Part shown: piece by piece, positions 39,126 through 47,824 of the stretch
How the letters are laid out: each line of letters opens with the position of its first letter
Numbering within the stretch: position 1 is the first letter of the stretch
DNA from: Albibacillus kandeliae
Lineage (GTDB): Bacteria > Pseudomonadota > Alphaproteobacteria > Rhodobacterales > Rhodobacteraceae
Direction of reading: 5' to 3'
Assembly: GCF_003116585.1 (NCBI RefSeq)
Contig: NZ_QEHM01000003.1
Span: 48,916-112,915 of the forward strand
Length of the DNA: 64,000 nt
The notes under the pieces: generated by a model
What the model saw: only the letters and a program-made list of their open reading frames with translations
What the model was told of the DNA's origin: nothing
Database searches by the model: none
Position numbers and translations under genes: made by a program

Positions 39126-39692
39126 ATGTTGGCCTTGAGTAAGAGTGCGTGCGCCGCAGTGGCGGCGATGGTCCTGAGTGTTGCAACCATCCTGGTTCCC
39201 GGTGCCTCCGCCGCGCAGGAGACGATCAAGGGCGAGCGTTATGTCCCCTCGATCTGGGTCGATCCCGACGGCTGCGAGCACTGGGTGCTCGACGATGGCG
39301 CCGAGGGCTACATGAGCCCCCACCTGACCCGCGACGGGCGTCCGGTCTGCCGCCGTGGCAAGGTCTGCGGCATCATGCCGACCGACCAGTACTTCGCCAC
39401 CAACCAGTCCGCCATCAGCGCCGAGGGCCAGCGCCGCCTGATCGACTTCTTCCAGCGCGCCAAGGCGCCGTCGGGCTTCATCATCACCGGTCACACCGAC
39501 AGCCGCGCCTCCGACGAGTACAACATGGCCCTGAGCCAGCGCCGCGCCAACGCCGTCGCCGTGGTGGCCAAGCGGGCCGGTGTCCGGCTGCAGGACGTGC
39601 GCGGCTATGGCGAGCGTCAGCCGCGCGCCAGCAACGATACCGCTGCGGGCATGGCACAGAACCGCCGTGTCGAAATCATCTGCCTGCAGTGA
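39126..39692 (+). CDS. OmpA-like periplasmic protein with an N-terminal two-Cys module
   Basis: 188 residues. Signal peptide (MLALSKSACAAVAAMVLSVA, cleavage near Ala30) is followed by a ~34-residue module, residues 42-75, with IWVDPDGCEHWVLDDG, Cys50 and Cys75. Residues about 88-188 form an OmpA-C (peptidoglycan-binding) domain: GFIITGHTDSRASDEYN and LSQRRANAVAVVAKRAGV, AQNRRVEI. It probably tethers something to the cell wall. ATG at 39126 is chosen because the signal peptide begins there; an ATG 12 codons earlier adds a charged leader. The module recurs in the next gene. The 270-bp gap before it holds no gene I can support. Confidence 0.85.
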   Translation: MLALSKSACAAVAAMVLSVATILVPGASAAQETIKGERYVPSIWVDPDGCEHWVLDDGAEGYMSPHLTRDGRPVCRRGKVCGIMPTDQYFATNQSAISAEGQRRLIDFFQRAKAPSGFIITGHTDSRASDEYNMALSQRRANAVAVVAKRAGVRLQDVRGYGERQPRASNDTAAGMAQNRRVEIICLQ

Positions 39693-39702
39693 GGACCCTG
39701 CC

Positions 39703-40002
39703 ATGATCATCATCAAACGTCTCGCCGTTCTCGCCGCCCTCGCCCCACTTGCCGCCTGCGGCGCCAACATGGGCGACATGACCGCCGACCGCGGCATCGA
39801 CTCGAAGGGCCTCGGGATTCTCGAAGCCGGCATCTGGGTCGACCCCAACGGCTGCGATCACTGGATCATCGACGACGGTCTCGAGGGCTACATGGACGCA
39901 CGGCTCGATTCCTATGGCCGCCCGGTCTGCTCCGGCATCGCGCCGCCGAACACCGCCGTCGGCCCGTTCAAGGATGGCTCGACCGTTCCCGATACCATCT
40001 GA
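39703..40002 (+). CDS. small lipoprotein sharing the two-Cys module of its neighbour
   Basis: 99 residues. The lipobox is LAAC with Cys19 after MIIIKRLAVLAALAPLAA. Residues 43-76 repeat the module of the upstream OmpA-like protein: IWVDPNGCDHWIIDDGLEGYM with Cys51 and Cys76, the same 25-residue spacing, and GRPVC. The rest is short and proline-rich. The gene starts 10 bp after the OmpA-like stop and ends in front of a strong terminator, so the two form a bicistronic unit. Function unknown. Confidence 0.82.
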   Translation: MIIIKRLAVLAALAPLAACGANMGDMTADRGIDSKGLGILEAGIWVDPNGCDHWIIDDGLEGYMDARLDSYGRPVCSGIAPPNTAVGPFKDGSTVPDTI

Positions 40003-40038
40003 CCGGCGAAACTCTGCCGACGTCCAGAGGGACCAAGT

Positions 40039-40069
40039 GGCCGCCTTTTCGACAGGCGGCCGCTTTTTT
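40039..40069 (+). terminator. intrinsic terminator of the OmpA-like/lipoprotein operon
   Basis: Arms GGCCGCC (40039-40045) and GGCGGCC (40055-40061), 9-nt loop, then GC and six T residues (40064-40069). It separates the two-gene unit from phoH. Confidence 0.88.
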
Positions 40070-40160
40070 GTTTCAATTTCCTGAAATCGGGACGGAGCGG
40101 CTTGCGCCATCGGGACGACCTTGGCAATCTGAAACCAGATCGAGAATACAGGAGAGCGGA

Positions 40161-41168
40161 TTGGCCATTGGCGCCCTGACCCCACCGCAAACACCGACTG
40201 CACTCGGCGAAGTGCTGATCGAATTCCCTGACAATCGCCTGCTCATCGACCTCTGCGGTGAATACGATCGGAACCTGACGGAAATCGAACAGAAGCTCAG
40301 CGTCCAGATCCTGCGGCGCGGCAACCTGCTGGCGATTCACGGCGAGCCCGACACGGCCAAACGCGCGGAACAGGTCCTGAAGGCACTCTACGCGCGCCTC
40401 GAGGCCGGCAAGGCCGTCGAAGCCGGAGACATCGACCGCGAGTTCCGCATGGGCGGAGATGAGGCACCGGATGCGGGCGATCAGCTCGAGATGTTCCGGG
40501 GCGGCAAGTTCGAGATCAAGACACGCAAGAAGCCGGTCGAACCGCGCACCGAGGCCCAGAAGGCCTATGTCCAGTCGCTGTTCGAACACGAGCTGTGCTT
40601 TGGCATCGGCCCGGCGGGTACCGGCAAGACCTACCTCGCCGTCGCGGTCGGGGTCACCATGTTCATCCAGGGCCACGTCGACCGGATCATCCTGTCGCGT
40701 CCGGCGGTGGAGGCGGGCGAAAAGCTCGGCTATCTGCCCGGCGACATGAAGGACAAGGTCGATCCCTACATGCAGCCGCTCTACGACGCGCTGAACGACT
40801 TCATGCCGGGCAAGCAGTTGCAGAAGATGTTCGAGGAAAAGCGGGTCGAGATCGCGCCACTGGCCTTCATGCGCGGGCGCACCCTGTCCAACGCCTTCGT
40901 GCTGCTGGACGAGGCGCAGAACGCGACCACCATGCAGATGAAGATGTTCCTGACCCGTCTTGGCGAGGGATCGCGCATGGTGATCACCGGGGACCGCAGC
41001 CAGGTCGACCTGCCACGCGGCGTGACCTCCGGCCTTGCCGACGCCGAGCGCCTGCTCAAGCCCATCACGAAGATCGGCTTCAACTACTTCACCAGCAAGG
41101 ATGTGGTACGCCACCCGCTTGTGGCCGCGATCATCGAGGCTTATGAGGCCGATGCCGGACCAGCCTGA
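40161..41168 (+). CDS. phoH: PhoH-family ATPase
   Basis: 335-residue PhoH-like P-loop ATPase/RNA helicase-type protein: an N-terminal KH-like region, then FGIGPAGTGKTYLAVAV (Walker A) and AFVLLDEAQNAT (Walker B), ITGDRSQVDLP. In many bacteria it pairs with YbeY in RNA and ribosome quality control, and ybeY follows here (24 bp). The start is taken as TTG 40161 (MAIGALTPPQT) because AGGAG lies 6 nt upstream; no ATG fits better. Confidence 0.9.
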   Translation: MAIGALTPPQTPTALGEVLIEFPDNRLLIDLCGEYDRNLTEIEQKLSVQILRRGNLLAIHGEPDTAKRAEQVLKALYARLEAGKAVEAGDIDREFRMGGDEAPDAGDQLEMFRGGKFEIKTRKKPVEPRTEAQKAYVQSLFEHELCFGIGPAGTGKTYLAVAVGVTMFIQGHVDRIILSRPAVEAGEKLGYLPGDMKDKVDPYMQPLYDALNDFMPGKQLQKMFEEKRVEIAPLAFMRGRTLSNAFVLLDEAQNATTMQMKMFLTRLGEGSRMVITGDRSQVDLPRGVTSGLADAERLLKPITKIGFNYFTSKDVVRHPLVAAIIEAYEADAGPA

Positions 41169-41192
41169 TCCCCGGCGCACGCCGGGACGGCC

Positions 41193-41705
41193 ATGAGCAT
41201 CGACATCACCATCGAAGACGACCGCTGGGAGGCCCTTGGCCTCTCGGCGCTGTGCGACAGGGCCTGCGCCGCCGCGCTCGACCACCTCGGGCTGGACCTT
41301 GACGAGTGCGAGATCAGCCTGCTGGCCTGCGATGACGACCGCATCGCCGTGCTGAACGCCGACTTCCGCGCCAAGCCCGTGCCCACCAACGTGCTGAGCT
41401 GGCCCGAGGCCGACCTTGCTGCCGAGATCGCCGGGGAGACGCCGGGCGCGCCCGAGCCCGACATCATGGGCGAAATTACGCTGGGTGACATCGCGATTGC
41501 ATGGGAAACCTGCGAACGCGAGGCCGCCGAACAGGGCAAACGCATGGAGGATCACGTTACCCACCTGATCGTTCATGGTCTGTTACATCTGTTGGGCTAT
41601 GATCACGTGCGTGACGCCGATGCCACGTTGATGGAAGGGCTAGAGACAACTATACTTGGCGAATTGGGGCTCGATGACCCATATAAGGATTTGGACGGGC
41701 CCTGA
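41193..41705 (+). CDS. ybeY: endoribonuclease YbeY
   Basis: 170-residue zinc metalloprotein for 16S rRNA 3'-end maturation and ribosome quality control. The signature [15 protein letters not shown] gives the three metal histidines. The N-terminus [17 protein letters not shown] is typical. Part of phoH-ybeY-corC-lnt. Confidence 0.95.
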   Translation: MSIDITIEDDRWEALGLSALCDRACAAALDHLGLDLDECEISLLACDDDRIAVLNADFRAKPVPTNVLSWPEADLAAEIAGETPGAPEPDIMGEITLGDIAIAWETCEREAAEQGKRMEDHVTHLIVHGLLHLLGYDHVRDADATLMEGLETTILGELGLDDPYKDLDGP

Positions 41706-41728
41706 GGGCTCTTTTTGGAAAAGGACAG

Positions 41729-42631
41729 ATGGGCGACACAGACGGCAGTTCTAGCGCAGCGCAGAGCGCGCTTTCGCAGAACGGTGCCACCGATCAGGTG
41801 GACGACACGCCAGAGGAGAGGCCGGGTTTCTTCGGTCGTATCCTCGAAGCATTCTCTACCACCGAAGACGATGAAGTCGACGAGGCCAACGGGCTGGGGC
41901 ACGTGGCCGCCCAGCCGCGCGGCCTGATGAACCTTCATCGCATGCGCGTGGAAGACGTGGCGATACCAACCGCCGAGATCGTAGCGGTTCCCAACACCAT
42001 CTCGAAGGCCGATCTGGTCAAGGTCTTCCGCGACAGCGGCATGACCCGGATCCCGGTTTACGAGGGTACGCTGGACACCCCCATCGGGTTCGTCCACCTC
42101 AAGGACTTTGCGCTGATCCACGGGTTCAACGGCGGCACCACCGAGTTCGACCTGTCGAAGATGCTGCGGCCGCTGCTGTTCGTGCCGCCCTCCATGCCCA
42201 TCGGCGTGCTGCTGACCAAGATGCAGACCGAACGCCGCCACATGGCGCTGGTGATCGACGAGTACGGCGGGGTCGACGGGCTGCTGACCATCGAGGACCT
42301 GATCGAACAGGTGGTGGGCGAGATCGAGGACGAGCACGACACCGACGAGGACCAGACCTGGGTCAAGGAAAAGCCGGGCCAGTACATCGCGCTGGCCAAG
42401 ACCCCGCTGGAGGAATTCGAGGCCGAGATCGGGCAATCGCTGACCGATCACGACGAGGTGGACGAGGAAGAGATCGACACGCTGGGCGGGCTGGTCTTCA
42501 TGCTCTCCGGCCGGGTGCCCGCGCGCGGCGAAGTCGTCGCGCATCCTGACGGTCCCGAGTTCGAAGTGGTCGATGCCGATCCTCGCCGGATCAAGCGGTT
42601 GCGGGTGCGCCTGCCGGCCAAGGCGGAATGA
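41729..42631 (+). CDS. CorC/TlyC-family CBS-domain protein
   Basis: 300 residues: a poorly ordered N-terminal ~70, then two CBS domains (MRVEDVAIPTAEIVAVPNTISKADLVKVFRDSGMTRIPVYEG and MALVIDEYGGVDGLLTIEDLIEQVVGEIEDEHD), and a C-terminal CorC/HlyC domain. Such proteins are linked to Mg/Co efflux or membrane function, often acting with the lnt gene next door. ATGA overlap with lnt. Confidence 0.92.
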   Translation: MGDTDGSSSAAQSALSQNGATDQVDDTPEERPGFFGRILEAFSTTEDDEVDEANGLGHVAAQPRGLMNLHRMRVEDVAIPTAEIVAVPNTISKADLVKVFRDSGMTRIPVYEGTLDTPIGFVHLKDFALIHGFNGGTTEFDLSKMLRPLLFVPPSMPIGVLLTKMQTERRHMALVIDEYGGVDGLLTIEDLIEQVVGEIEDEHDTDEDQTWVKEKPGQYIALAKTPLEEFEAEIGQSLTDHDEVDEEEIDTLGGLVFMLSGRVPARGEVVAHPDGPEFEVVDADPRRIKRLRVRLPAKAE

Positions 42632-44130
42632 TCCGACTGACACCGCGACGGCGCCTTGCGCTGGCCCTGCTGCTTGGCGTGGTCGCGGCCCTCGGGCTGG
42701 CTCCTTTCGAGGTCTGGCCCGCCACGGTGCTGGGGCTTGCCGGGTTCGGCTGGCTGGTGACCGGCATCGAACGTGCGCGAGCCGGATTCTGGACCGGCTG
42801 GGCCTTTGGCTTTGGTTATTTCGCCTTCGGTCTGATCTGGCTGGTCGAACCCTTCATGGTCGACCCGGCGCGGGATGGGTGGCTGGCGCCCTTCGCGATC
42901 TTCTTCATGGATGGCGGGCTCGCCCTGTTCTGGGGGGCGGCTACCCTCGCCGCCTGCTGGCTGACACGGGGCCCTGCCACGCGCGTCACCGCGCTGGCGG
43001 TGACATGGACGCTGGCCGAACTGGGGCGGGGCTACCTCTTCACCGGCTTTCCCTGGGCCGCACCCGGGCAGGTCTGGATCGACACGCCGGTCGCACAGCT
43101 GCTCTACTGGGTCGGCCCCGCCGGTCTCAACCTCGCGACCTTTGCCGCCACCCTGCCCCTTGCGCTGCTGGTGGTGGCGCGCCGGAGGCGACTGCTGGCG
43201 CTGTTGCCCGCCGTGGCCGTCGCGGTTGCCACCGTGCTGGCCGCGCCGAGACCGATGACCGCGCCGGACACACCGGCCAAGACGGTCCGCGTGGTCCAGC
43301 CCAATGCCGAGCAGAGGCTCAAGTGGGATCCGGCCTATGTGCCGATCTTTTTCCAGCGGCAGCTCGACTACACCGCCGCCGAACCCCGCCCCGACCTGGT
43401 GGTCTGGCCCGAGGTCGCGGCGCCGAACTACATCGAGGGCGTCGATGACCCGCTGGGCGAGATCGTCGCCGCCGCGCAGGGAACGCCGGTGGCCCTTGGC
43501 GTACTGCGCCCGGACGAGGCCGGCTACTACAACAGCCTTGCCGTGATCGACCCGGAAGGGCGCGTTTCGGACCTCTACGACAAGCACCACCTCGTGCCCT
43601 TCGGCGAGTACCTGCCCTACAGCGCGCTGCTGTCCCGTCTCGGGCTTGGCGCGCTGGCGAGCGTCGTGCCGGGCGACATGGCCAGCGGGCCGGGGCCACG
43701 GCTGGTCGATCTGCCGGGCATCGGGCGCGCCCTGCCGCTGATCTGCTACGAGGCCGTGTTCCCGCAGGACGTGAACAATGCGCCGTCGCGCCCCAACCTG
43801 CTGCTGCAGATCACCAACGATGCGTGGTTCGGCACCTTCTCGGGCCCCTATCAGCACCTTGCGCAGGCGCGGATGCGGGCGATTGAGCAGGGCCTTCCGA
43901 TGGTGCGGGCCGCCAATACCGGGATCTCCGGCGTCATCGACCCCTTCGGCCGCGTCGTCGACAGCCTGCCGCTTGGTCAGCCGGGCTATCTGGACGTGAC
44001 ACTGCCCCTGCCCCGTGCCCCGGGTCTCTATGCGCGCACCGGGGACTGGCCGGCCTTCCTTCTGAGCCTTGTGTTGCTCGCGGGGCTGGTATTCCACAAA
44101 TTAAACAGCCGCCGGACAAAGAACGATTGA
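42628..44130 (+). CDS. lnt: apolipoprotein N-acyltransferase
   Basis: 500-residue inner-membrane enzyme adding the third acyl chain to lipoproteins. Several N-terminal hydrophobic helices are followed by a nitrilase-like periplasmic domain with the catalytic triad: WPEVAAPNYIEG (Glu), YDKHHLVPFGEYLPY (Lys) and PLICYEAVFP (Cys). Overlaps the upstream CBS gene by 4 bp. Confidence 0.95.
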   Translation: MIRLTPRRRLALALLLGVVAALGLAPFEVWPATVLGLAGFGWLVTGIERARAGFWTGWAFGFGYFAFGLIWLVEPFMVDPARDGWLAPFAIFFMDGGLALFWGAATLAACWLTRGPATRVTALAVTWTLAELGRGYLFTGFPWAAPGQVWIDTPVAQLLYWVGPAGLNLATFAATLPLALLVVARRRRLLALLPAVAVAVATVLAAPRPMTAPDTPAKTVRVVQPNAEQRLKWDPAYVPIFFQRQLDYTAAEPRPDLVVWPEVAAPNYIEGVDDPLGEIVAAAQGTPVALGVLRPDEAGYYNSLAVIDPEGRVSDLYDKHHLVPFGEYLPYSALLSRLGLGALASVVPGDMASGPGPRLVDLPGIGRALPLICYEAVFPQDVNNAPSRPNLLLQITNDAWFGTFSGPYQHLAQARMRAIEQGLPMVRAANTGISGVIDPFGRVVDSLPLGQPGYLDVTLPLPRAPGLYARTGDWPAFLLSLVLLAGLVFHKLNSRRTKND

Positions 44131-44164
44131 CCCGGCACCGCCCCCCCTTTAACCCGGTCTGGTC

Positions 44165-44209
44165 CCATCACAACGGCTTCCTGGCGTGATGGTAGAAACA
44201 CCAATGGAG
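44165..44209 (+). promoter_or_regulatory. SAM/SAH riboswitch upstream of metK
   Basis: CCATCAC (44165-44171) pairs with GTGATGG (44186-44192), the loop CAACGGCTTCCTGGC-type core is present at 44171-44185, and the downstream GGAGC (44206-44210) can pair with GCTTCC in the loop to form the pseudoknot. The region starting TCACAACGGCTTCCTGGCGT and continuing to the GGAG closely matches the published SAM/SAH riboswitch consensus from Rhodobacterales metK leaders. The paired GGAG is the SD of metK (ATG 44217), so ligand binding would block translation. Confidence 0.92.
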
Positions 44210-44216
44210 CGATTTC

Positions 44217-45398
44217 ATGGCCCGCGATAACTACATCTTCACTTCGGAGTCCGTCTCCGAGGGTCACCCGGATAAGGTTTGCGACCGCATTTCCGACGCC
44301 GTTCTCGACGCCCTGCTGACCGAGGAAGCGGAGGCGCGTGTCGCCTGCGAGACCTTTGCCACCACCAACCGCGTGGTCATCGGCGGCGAGATCGGGCTTT
44401 CCGACCAGAACAAGCTGCACGACTACATGGCGCGTATCGACGATATCGCGCGGGCCTGCATCAAGGACATCGGCTACGAGCAGGACAAGTTCCACCACGA
44501 GACCGTGGAGGTGACCAACCTGCTGCACGAGCAGTCCGCGCACATCGCGCAGGGCGTGAACGCGGCCGAGAACAAGGACGAGGGTGCCGGCGATCAGGGC
44601 ATCATGTTCGGCTTTGCGACCAACGAGACCGAAGCGCTGATGCCCGCGCCGATCCAGTTCAGCCACGCGATCCTGCGCCGCCTTGCCGAAGTGCGCAAGG
44701 ACGGCACCGAGCCCGCGCTGGGGCCCGACGCCAAGAGCCAGCTGTCGGTGATCTACCGCGGCGGCAAGCCCGTCGGCGTGCACTCGCTGGTGCTCTCGAC
44801 CCAGCACCTCGACCCGGACCTGACCTCGGACGACATCCGCGCGATCGTGGCGCCCTACATCGAGGAAGTGCTGCCCGAGGGTTGGCTGACCAAGGACACC
44901 ATCTGGCACGTGAACCCGACCGGCAAGTTCGTGATCGGCGGCCCCGACGGTGACGCCGGCCTGACCGGCCGCAAGATCATCGTGGACACCTACGGCGGCG
45001 CGGCCCCGCATGGCGGCGGCGCCTTCTCGGGCAAGGATCCGACCAAGGTGGACCGCTCGGCCGCCTATGCCGCGCGCTACCTCGCCAAGAACGTGGTCGC
45101 CGCCGGGATGGCCGACAAGTGCACCATCCAGCTGAGCTATGCCATCGGCGTCTCGCAGCCGCTGTCGATCTATGCCGAGACCCACGGCACCGGCGAAGTG
45201 ACCGCCGAGCAGATCGAGAAGGCCGTGGGCAAGGTCATGGACCTGTCGCCGCGCGGCATTCGTCAGCACCTGAAGCTGAACAAGCCGATCTACCAGCGCA
45301 CTGCGGCCTACGGCCACTTCGGGCGCGAACCCGATGCCGACGGCGGCTTCAGCTGGGAAAAGACCGATCTGGTCGACGCCCTGAAGGCGGCGGTCTGA
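44217..45398 (+). CDS. metK: S-adenosylmethionine synthetase
   Basis: 393-residue enzyme making SAM from methionine and ATP. Motifs: [32 protein letters not shown], and [16 protein letters not shown] (P-loop-like signature). Controlled translationally by the SAM/SAH riboswitch just upstream. In Rhodobacterales trmB often follows; here a periplasmic ClpP-like gene does. Confidence 0.98.
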   Translation: MARDNYIFTSESVSEGHPDKVCDRISDAVLDALLTEEAEARVACETFATTNRVVIGGEIGLSDQNKLHDYMARIDDIARACIKDIGYEQDKFHHETVEVTNLLHEQSAHIAQGVNAAENKDEGAGDQGIMFGFATNETEALMPAPIQFSHAILRRLAEVRKDGTEPALGPDAKSQLSVIYRGGKPVGVHSLVLSTQHLDPDLTSDDIRAIVAPYIEEVLPEGWLTKDTIWHVNPTGKFVIGGPDGDAGLTGRKIIVDTYGGAAPHGGGAFSGKDPTKVDRSAAYAARYLAKNVVAAGMADKCTIQLSYAIGVSQPLSIYAETHGTGEVTAEQIEKAVGKVMDLSPRGIRQHLKLNKPIYQRTAAYGHFGREPDADGGFSWEKTDLVDALKAAV

Positions 45399-45411
45399 GA
45401 CCATGACACGA

Positions 45412-45436
45412 CGGCCGGGGCCAATGGCCCCGGTCG
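45412..45436 (+). repeat. GC-rich stem-loop after metK
   Basis: CCGGGGCC (45415-45422) and GGCCCCGG (45426-45433) with loop AAT, extendable outward by three pairs including one G-U. No U-tract follows, so it may be a weak terminator, a Rho-associated end or an mRNA 3' stabiliser. Confidence 0.4.
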
Positions 45437-45458
45437 GAAGATCAGGGAGGCCGGGGTG

Positions 45459-46103
45459 ATGGGACTGCGCGCGACATTTCCGGTTCTTGCCGTGCTGACG
45501 GCCCTCGTCACCAGCCCCGCCTTGGCCGATTCCGGCACGGCCAAGTTCGCCGTCGATGGCGACACACTGACCTACGACTCGGAAACGCCCGGCCCCGGGG
45601 AAACCTCGGGCATCGCGCTGGAAGACGTCGCGATCATGCTGGATCTGCTGCGCGGCAACGAGGCGATCACCCGGCTTCAGCTCAATTCATCTGGCGGTGA
45701 ACTCTACGCCGCCTCGCAGATGAGCGACATCGTGCTCGACTTCGGGCTCGACACCCATATCCACGGCGACTGCGACAGTTCCTGCGTGCTGGTCTTTCTC
45801 GCGGGGGCGCACCGGACCATGTCGCGCGGATCGCGGATCGGGTTTCATCAGGTGTACTGGCCTGCCGAGAACATCGCGGGCTACTACGAGAAGGAACGCG
45901 AGTCGCGCGGCTGGCAGTCGCCCTTCGACTTTGCCTCGTGGATGTACCGGGACACGCAGGACGAGGTCTATGCGCACCTGAAGTACCTGACCTCGCGCGG
46001 GGTCGATCCTATGTTCGCGATCGAGAGCATCCGGAACCCGCAATCCGAGATGTGGCGGCCGCATCGCTCGGAGCTGCAGGCGGCCGGGGTCCTGACGGAA
46101 TAA
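45459..46103 (+). CDS. periplasmic ClpP/crotonase-like protein
   Basis: 214 residues with signal peptide MGLRATFPVLAVLTALVTSP (cleavage after ALA near 23). The body resembles exported ClpP-like proteins: LNSSGGELYAA (glycine oxyanion segment, about 76-85), GDCDSSCVLVFLAG with candidate nucleophile Ser107/Ser108 between Cys105 and Cys109, and RGSRIGFHQVYW with candidate His130. Role unknown; it could be a periplasmic protease or a pseudo-enzyme. ATG at 45459 is used because AGGGAGG is well placed; a GTG one codon earlier is possible. Confidence 0.78.
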   Translation: MGLRATFPVLAVLTALVTSPALADSGTAKFAVDGDTLTYDSETPGPGETSGIALEDVAIMLDLLRGNEAITRLQLNSSGGELYAASQMSDIVLDFGLDTHIHGDCDSSCVLVFLAGAHRTMSRGSRIGFHQVYWPAENIAGYYEKERESRGWQSPFDFASWMYRDTQDEVYAHLKYLTSRGVDPMFAIESIRNPQSEMWRPHRSELQAAGVLTE

Positions 46104-46115
46104 GCTGACTTGTCA

Positions 46116-46140
46116 CCCTGCGACACCCGATGTCGCAGGG
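46116..46140. terminator. 10-bp stem-loop downstream of the ClpP-like gene
   Basis: Perfect arms CCCTGCGACA (46116-46125) and TGTCGCAGGG (46131-46140), loop CCCGA. No U-tract on either strand. Likely a transcript-end structure, or an operator for the following enolase-superfamily gene (ATG 46203). Confidence 0.45.
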
Positions 46141-46202
46141 CGCGGTTGCAGCCGGGGCGCCGATATGCCCAACTCGCGCCTGACAGCAGAGGAAAGGCGC
46201 GC

Positions 46203-47435
46203 ATGAAACTCCAGGACCTCGATATCATCGTCACCGCGCCGCCGGCCCCGGGCTGGGGCGGGCGCTACTGGATCCTCGTCAAGGTCACGACCGACACCGG
46301 CATCACCGGCTGGGGCGAATGCTATGCCAGCAGTGTCGGACCGGATGCCATGTCGGCCGTGCTGCGCGACGTGTTCGAACGCCACATGCTGGGCCAGAAC
46401 CCCGAGAACATCGAGTGGATGTTCCGGCGGGTCTATTCCTCGGGCTTCACCCAGCGCCCCGATCTGACGGTGATGGGCGCCTTCTCGGGGCTGGAAATCG
46501 CCTGCTGGGACATCCTAGGCAAGGATCGCGGCCGACCCGTCTATGCCCTGCTGGGCGGGATGATGAATCACGCGATCCGCACCTACACCTACCTCTATCC
46601 CCTGCCCCATCACGAGATCGGTGCCTTCTGGACCTCGCCCGAGATGGCGGCGGAAACGGCAGTGGAGATGGTCCGGCAGGGCTATACCGCGCTCAAGTTC
46701 GATCCAGCCGGGCCCTACACCATGCGCGGCGGCCACATGCCCGCGATGACGGACATCACCCTCTCGGTCGCCTTCTGCAAGGCGGTGCGCGAGGCGGTCG
46801 GCGACAAGGCGGACCTGCTGTTCGGCACCCACGGGCAGTTCACTACCGCCGGGGCGATCCGCATGGGCCGTGCGCTGGAGCCCTATCAGCCGCTTTGGTT
46901 CGAAGAGCCGGTGCCGCCCGACAACTACGCGGCGATGGCACAGGTCGCCAACAGTGTCGGCATCCCCGTAGCAACCGGCGAGCGGCTGACCACCAAGGCC
47001 GAGTTCGCCGAGGTTCTGCGGCAGGGCGCGGCCAGCATCCTGCAGCCCGCCCTTGGCCGGGCCGGCGGTATCTGGGAGATGAAGAAGGTTGCTGCGCTGG
47101 CCGAGACCTACAACGCCCAGATGGCGCCGCACCTCTACGCCGGTCCGTTGGAATGGGCAGCCAACCTGCACCTTGCCGCGTCGATCCCCAACCTGCTGAT
47201 CGCGGAAACCATCGAGACACCGTTCCACGACCGGCTGATCCGGGGCTCGATCCGGGTGGAGGAGGGCTTTGTCCGGCTTTCCGACGCGCCGGGTCTTGGT
47301 ATCGACGTGGACGAGGCGTTTGCCCGTGCGCATCCCTATTCCGGCGATCACCTGCACCTGCAGATGCAGGACGATCCCTGCGATTATGCGCATGGGAACG
47401 CCTTTCAGGGAGGTGCGCCGGTCACAGAGGGGTGA
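46203..47435 (+). CDS. mandelate racemase/muconate lactonising enzyme superfamily protein
   Basis: 410-residue enolase-superfamily protein resembling sugar-acid dehydratases. N-terminal capping domain (GITGWGECYASSVGPDAM, GAFSGLEIACWDILGK), then the barrel: KFDPAG, LLFGTHGQFTTAGAI, WFEEPVPPDN, PVATGERLTTKAEF, MAPHLYAGPLEW. The Glu ligands and the late His are present. The position equivalent to the first metal ligand (Asp in D-x-H of galactonate dehydratases) reads G-T-H, i.e. Asp replaced by Gly. Substrate unknown. Rightward, just upstream of the ArsR gene. Confidence 0.85.
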   Translation: MKLQDLDIIVTAPPAPGWGGRYWILVKVTTDTGITGWGECYASSVGPDAMSAVLRDVFERHMLGQNPENIEWMFRRVYSSGFTQRPDLTVMGAFSGLEIACWDILGKDRGRPVYALLGGMMNHAIRTYTYLYPLPHHEIGAFWTSPEMAAETAVEMVRQGYTALKFDPAGPYTMRGGHMPAMTDITLSVAFCKAVREAVGDKADLLFGTHGQFTTAGAIRMGRALEPYQPLWFEEPVPPDNYAAMAQVANSVGIPVATGERLTTKAEFAEVLRQGAASILQPALGRAGGIWEMKKVAALAETYNAQMAPHLYAGPLEWAANLHLAASIPNLLIAETIETPFHDRLIRGSIRVEEGFVRLSDAPGLGIDVDEAFARAHPYSGDHLHLQMQDDPCDYAHGNAFQGGAPVTEG

Positions 47436-47491
47436 CAGGGCCGGACCGCTTCGTCATGATGCGCGGATAAGAATACCGAGGCGCCGATAAC

Positions 47492-47824
47492 GTGACGATT
47501 GAGACTGTAAAGATACTCCCCCCGGAAAGCCCAGTTGACATGCAAGCCAGCGCCGCCGAGGCGGCGACATGGCTCAAGACACTTGCGCACGAGGGTCGGC
47601 TGATGATCCTGTGCCATCTCTGCCAGGGCGAGAAATCGGTCAGCGCCCTGGAGGAACTGCTGGACATGCGACAGGCCGCCGTGAGCCAGATGCTGGCCCG
47701 GCTGCGCGACGAGGGGCTGGTTGCCACCCGCCGCGAGGGCAAGACGGTGTTCTATTCTCTCGCCGATGATCGCGCCGAGCAAATGATCGGTCTTCTCTAC
47801 AAGTTTTTCTGCGGAGCCAAGTAA
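47492..47824 (+). CDS. ArsR-family repressor of the SqrR/BigR persulfide-sensing type
   Basis: 110-residue winged-helix repressor starting at GTG: LKTLAHEGRLMILCHLCQGE, recognition helix MRQAAVSQMLARLRDEG and wing VATRREGKTVFYSL. Numbered from the GTG, Cys41 (MILC) and Cys107 (FFC) fall at the same numbers as the two sulfide-sensing cysteines of Rhodobacter SqrR; an extra Cys44 is present. No metal-binding ArsR motif (CxC) is seen. The stop overlaps the start of the following amidase (TAATG), so the two are co-expressed. Confidence 0.85.
   Translation: MTIETVKILPPESPVDMQASAAEAATWLKTLAHEGRLMILCHLCQGEKSVSALEELLDMRQAAVSQMLARLRDEGLVATRREGKTVFYSLADDRAEQMIGLLYKFFCGAK

Noticed and set aside
38944-39138. 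64-codon frame between miaB and the OmpA-like gene
   Set aside because: No RBS, no hydrophobic or domain pattern, and it overlaps the signal-peptide region of a convincing gene in another frame.
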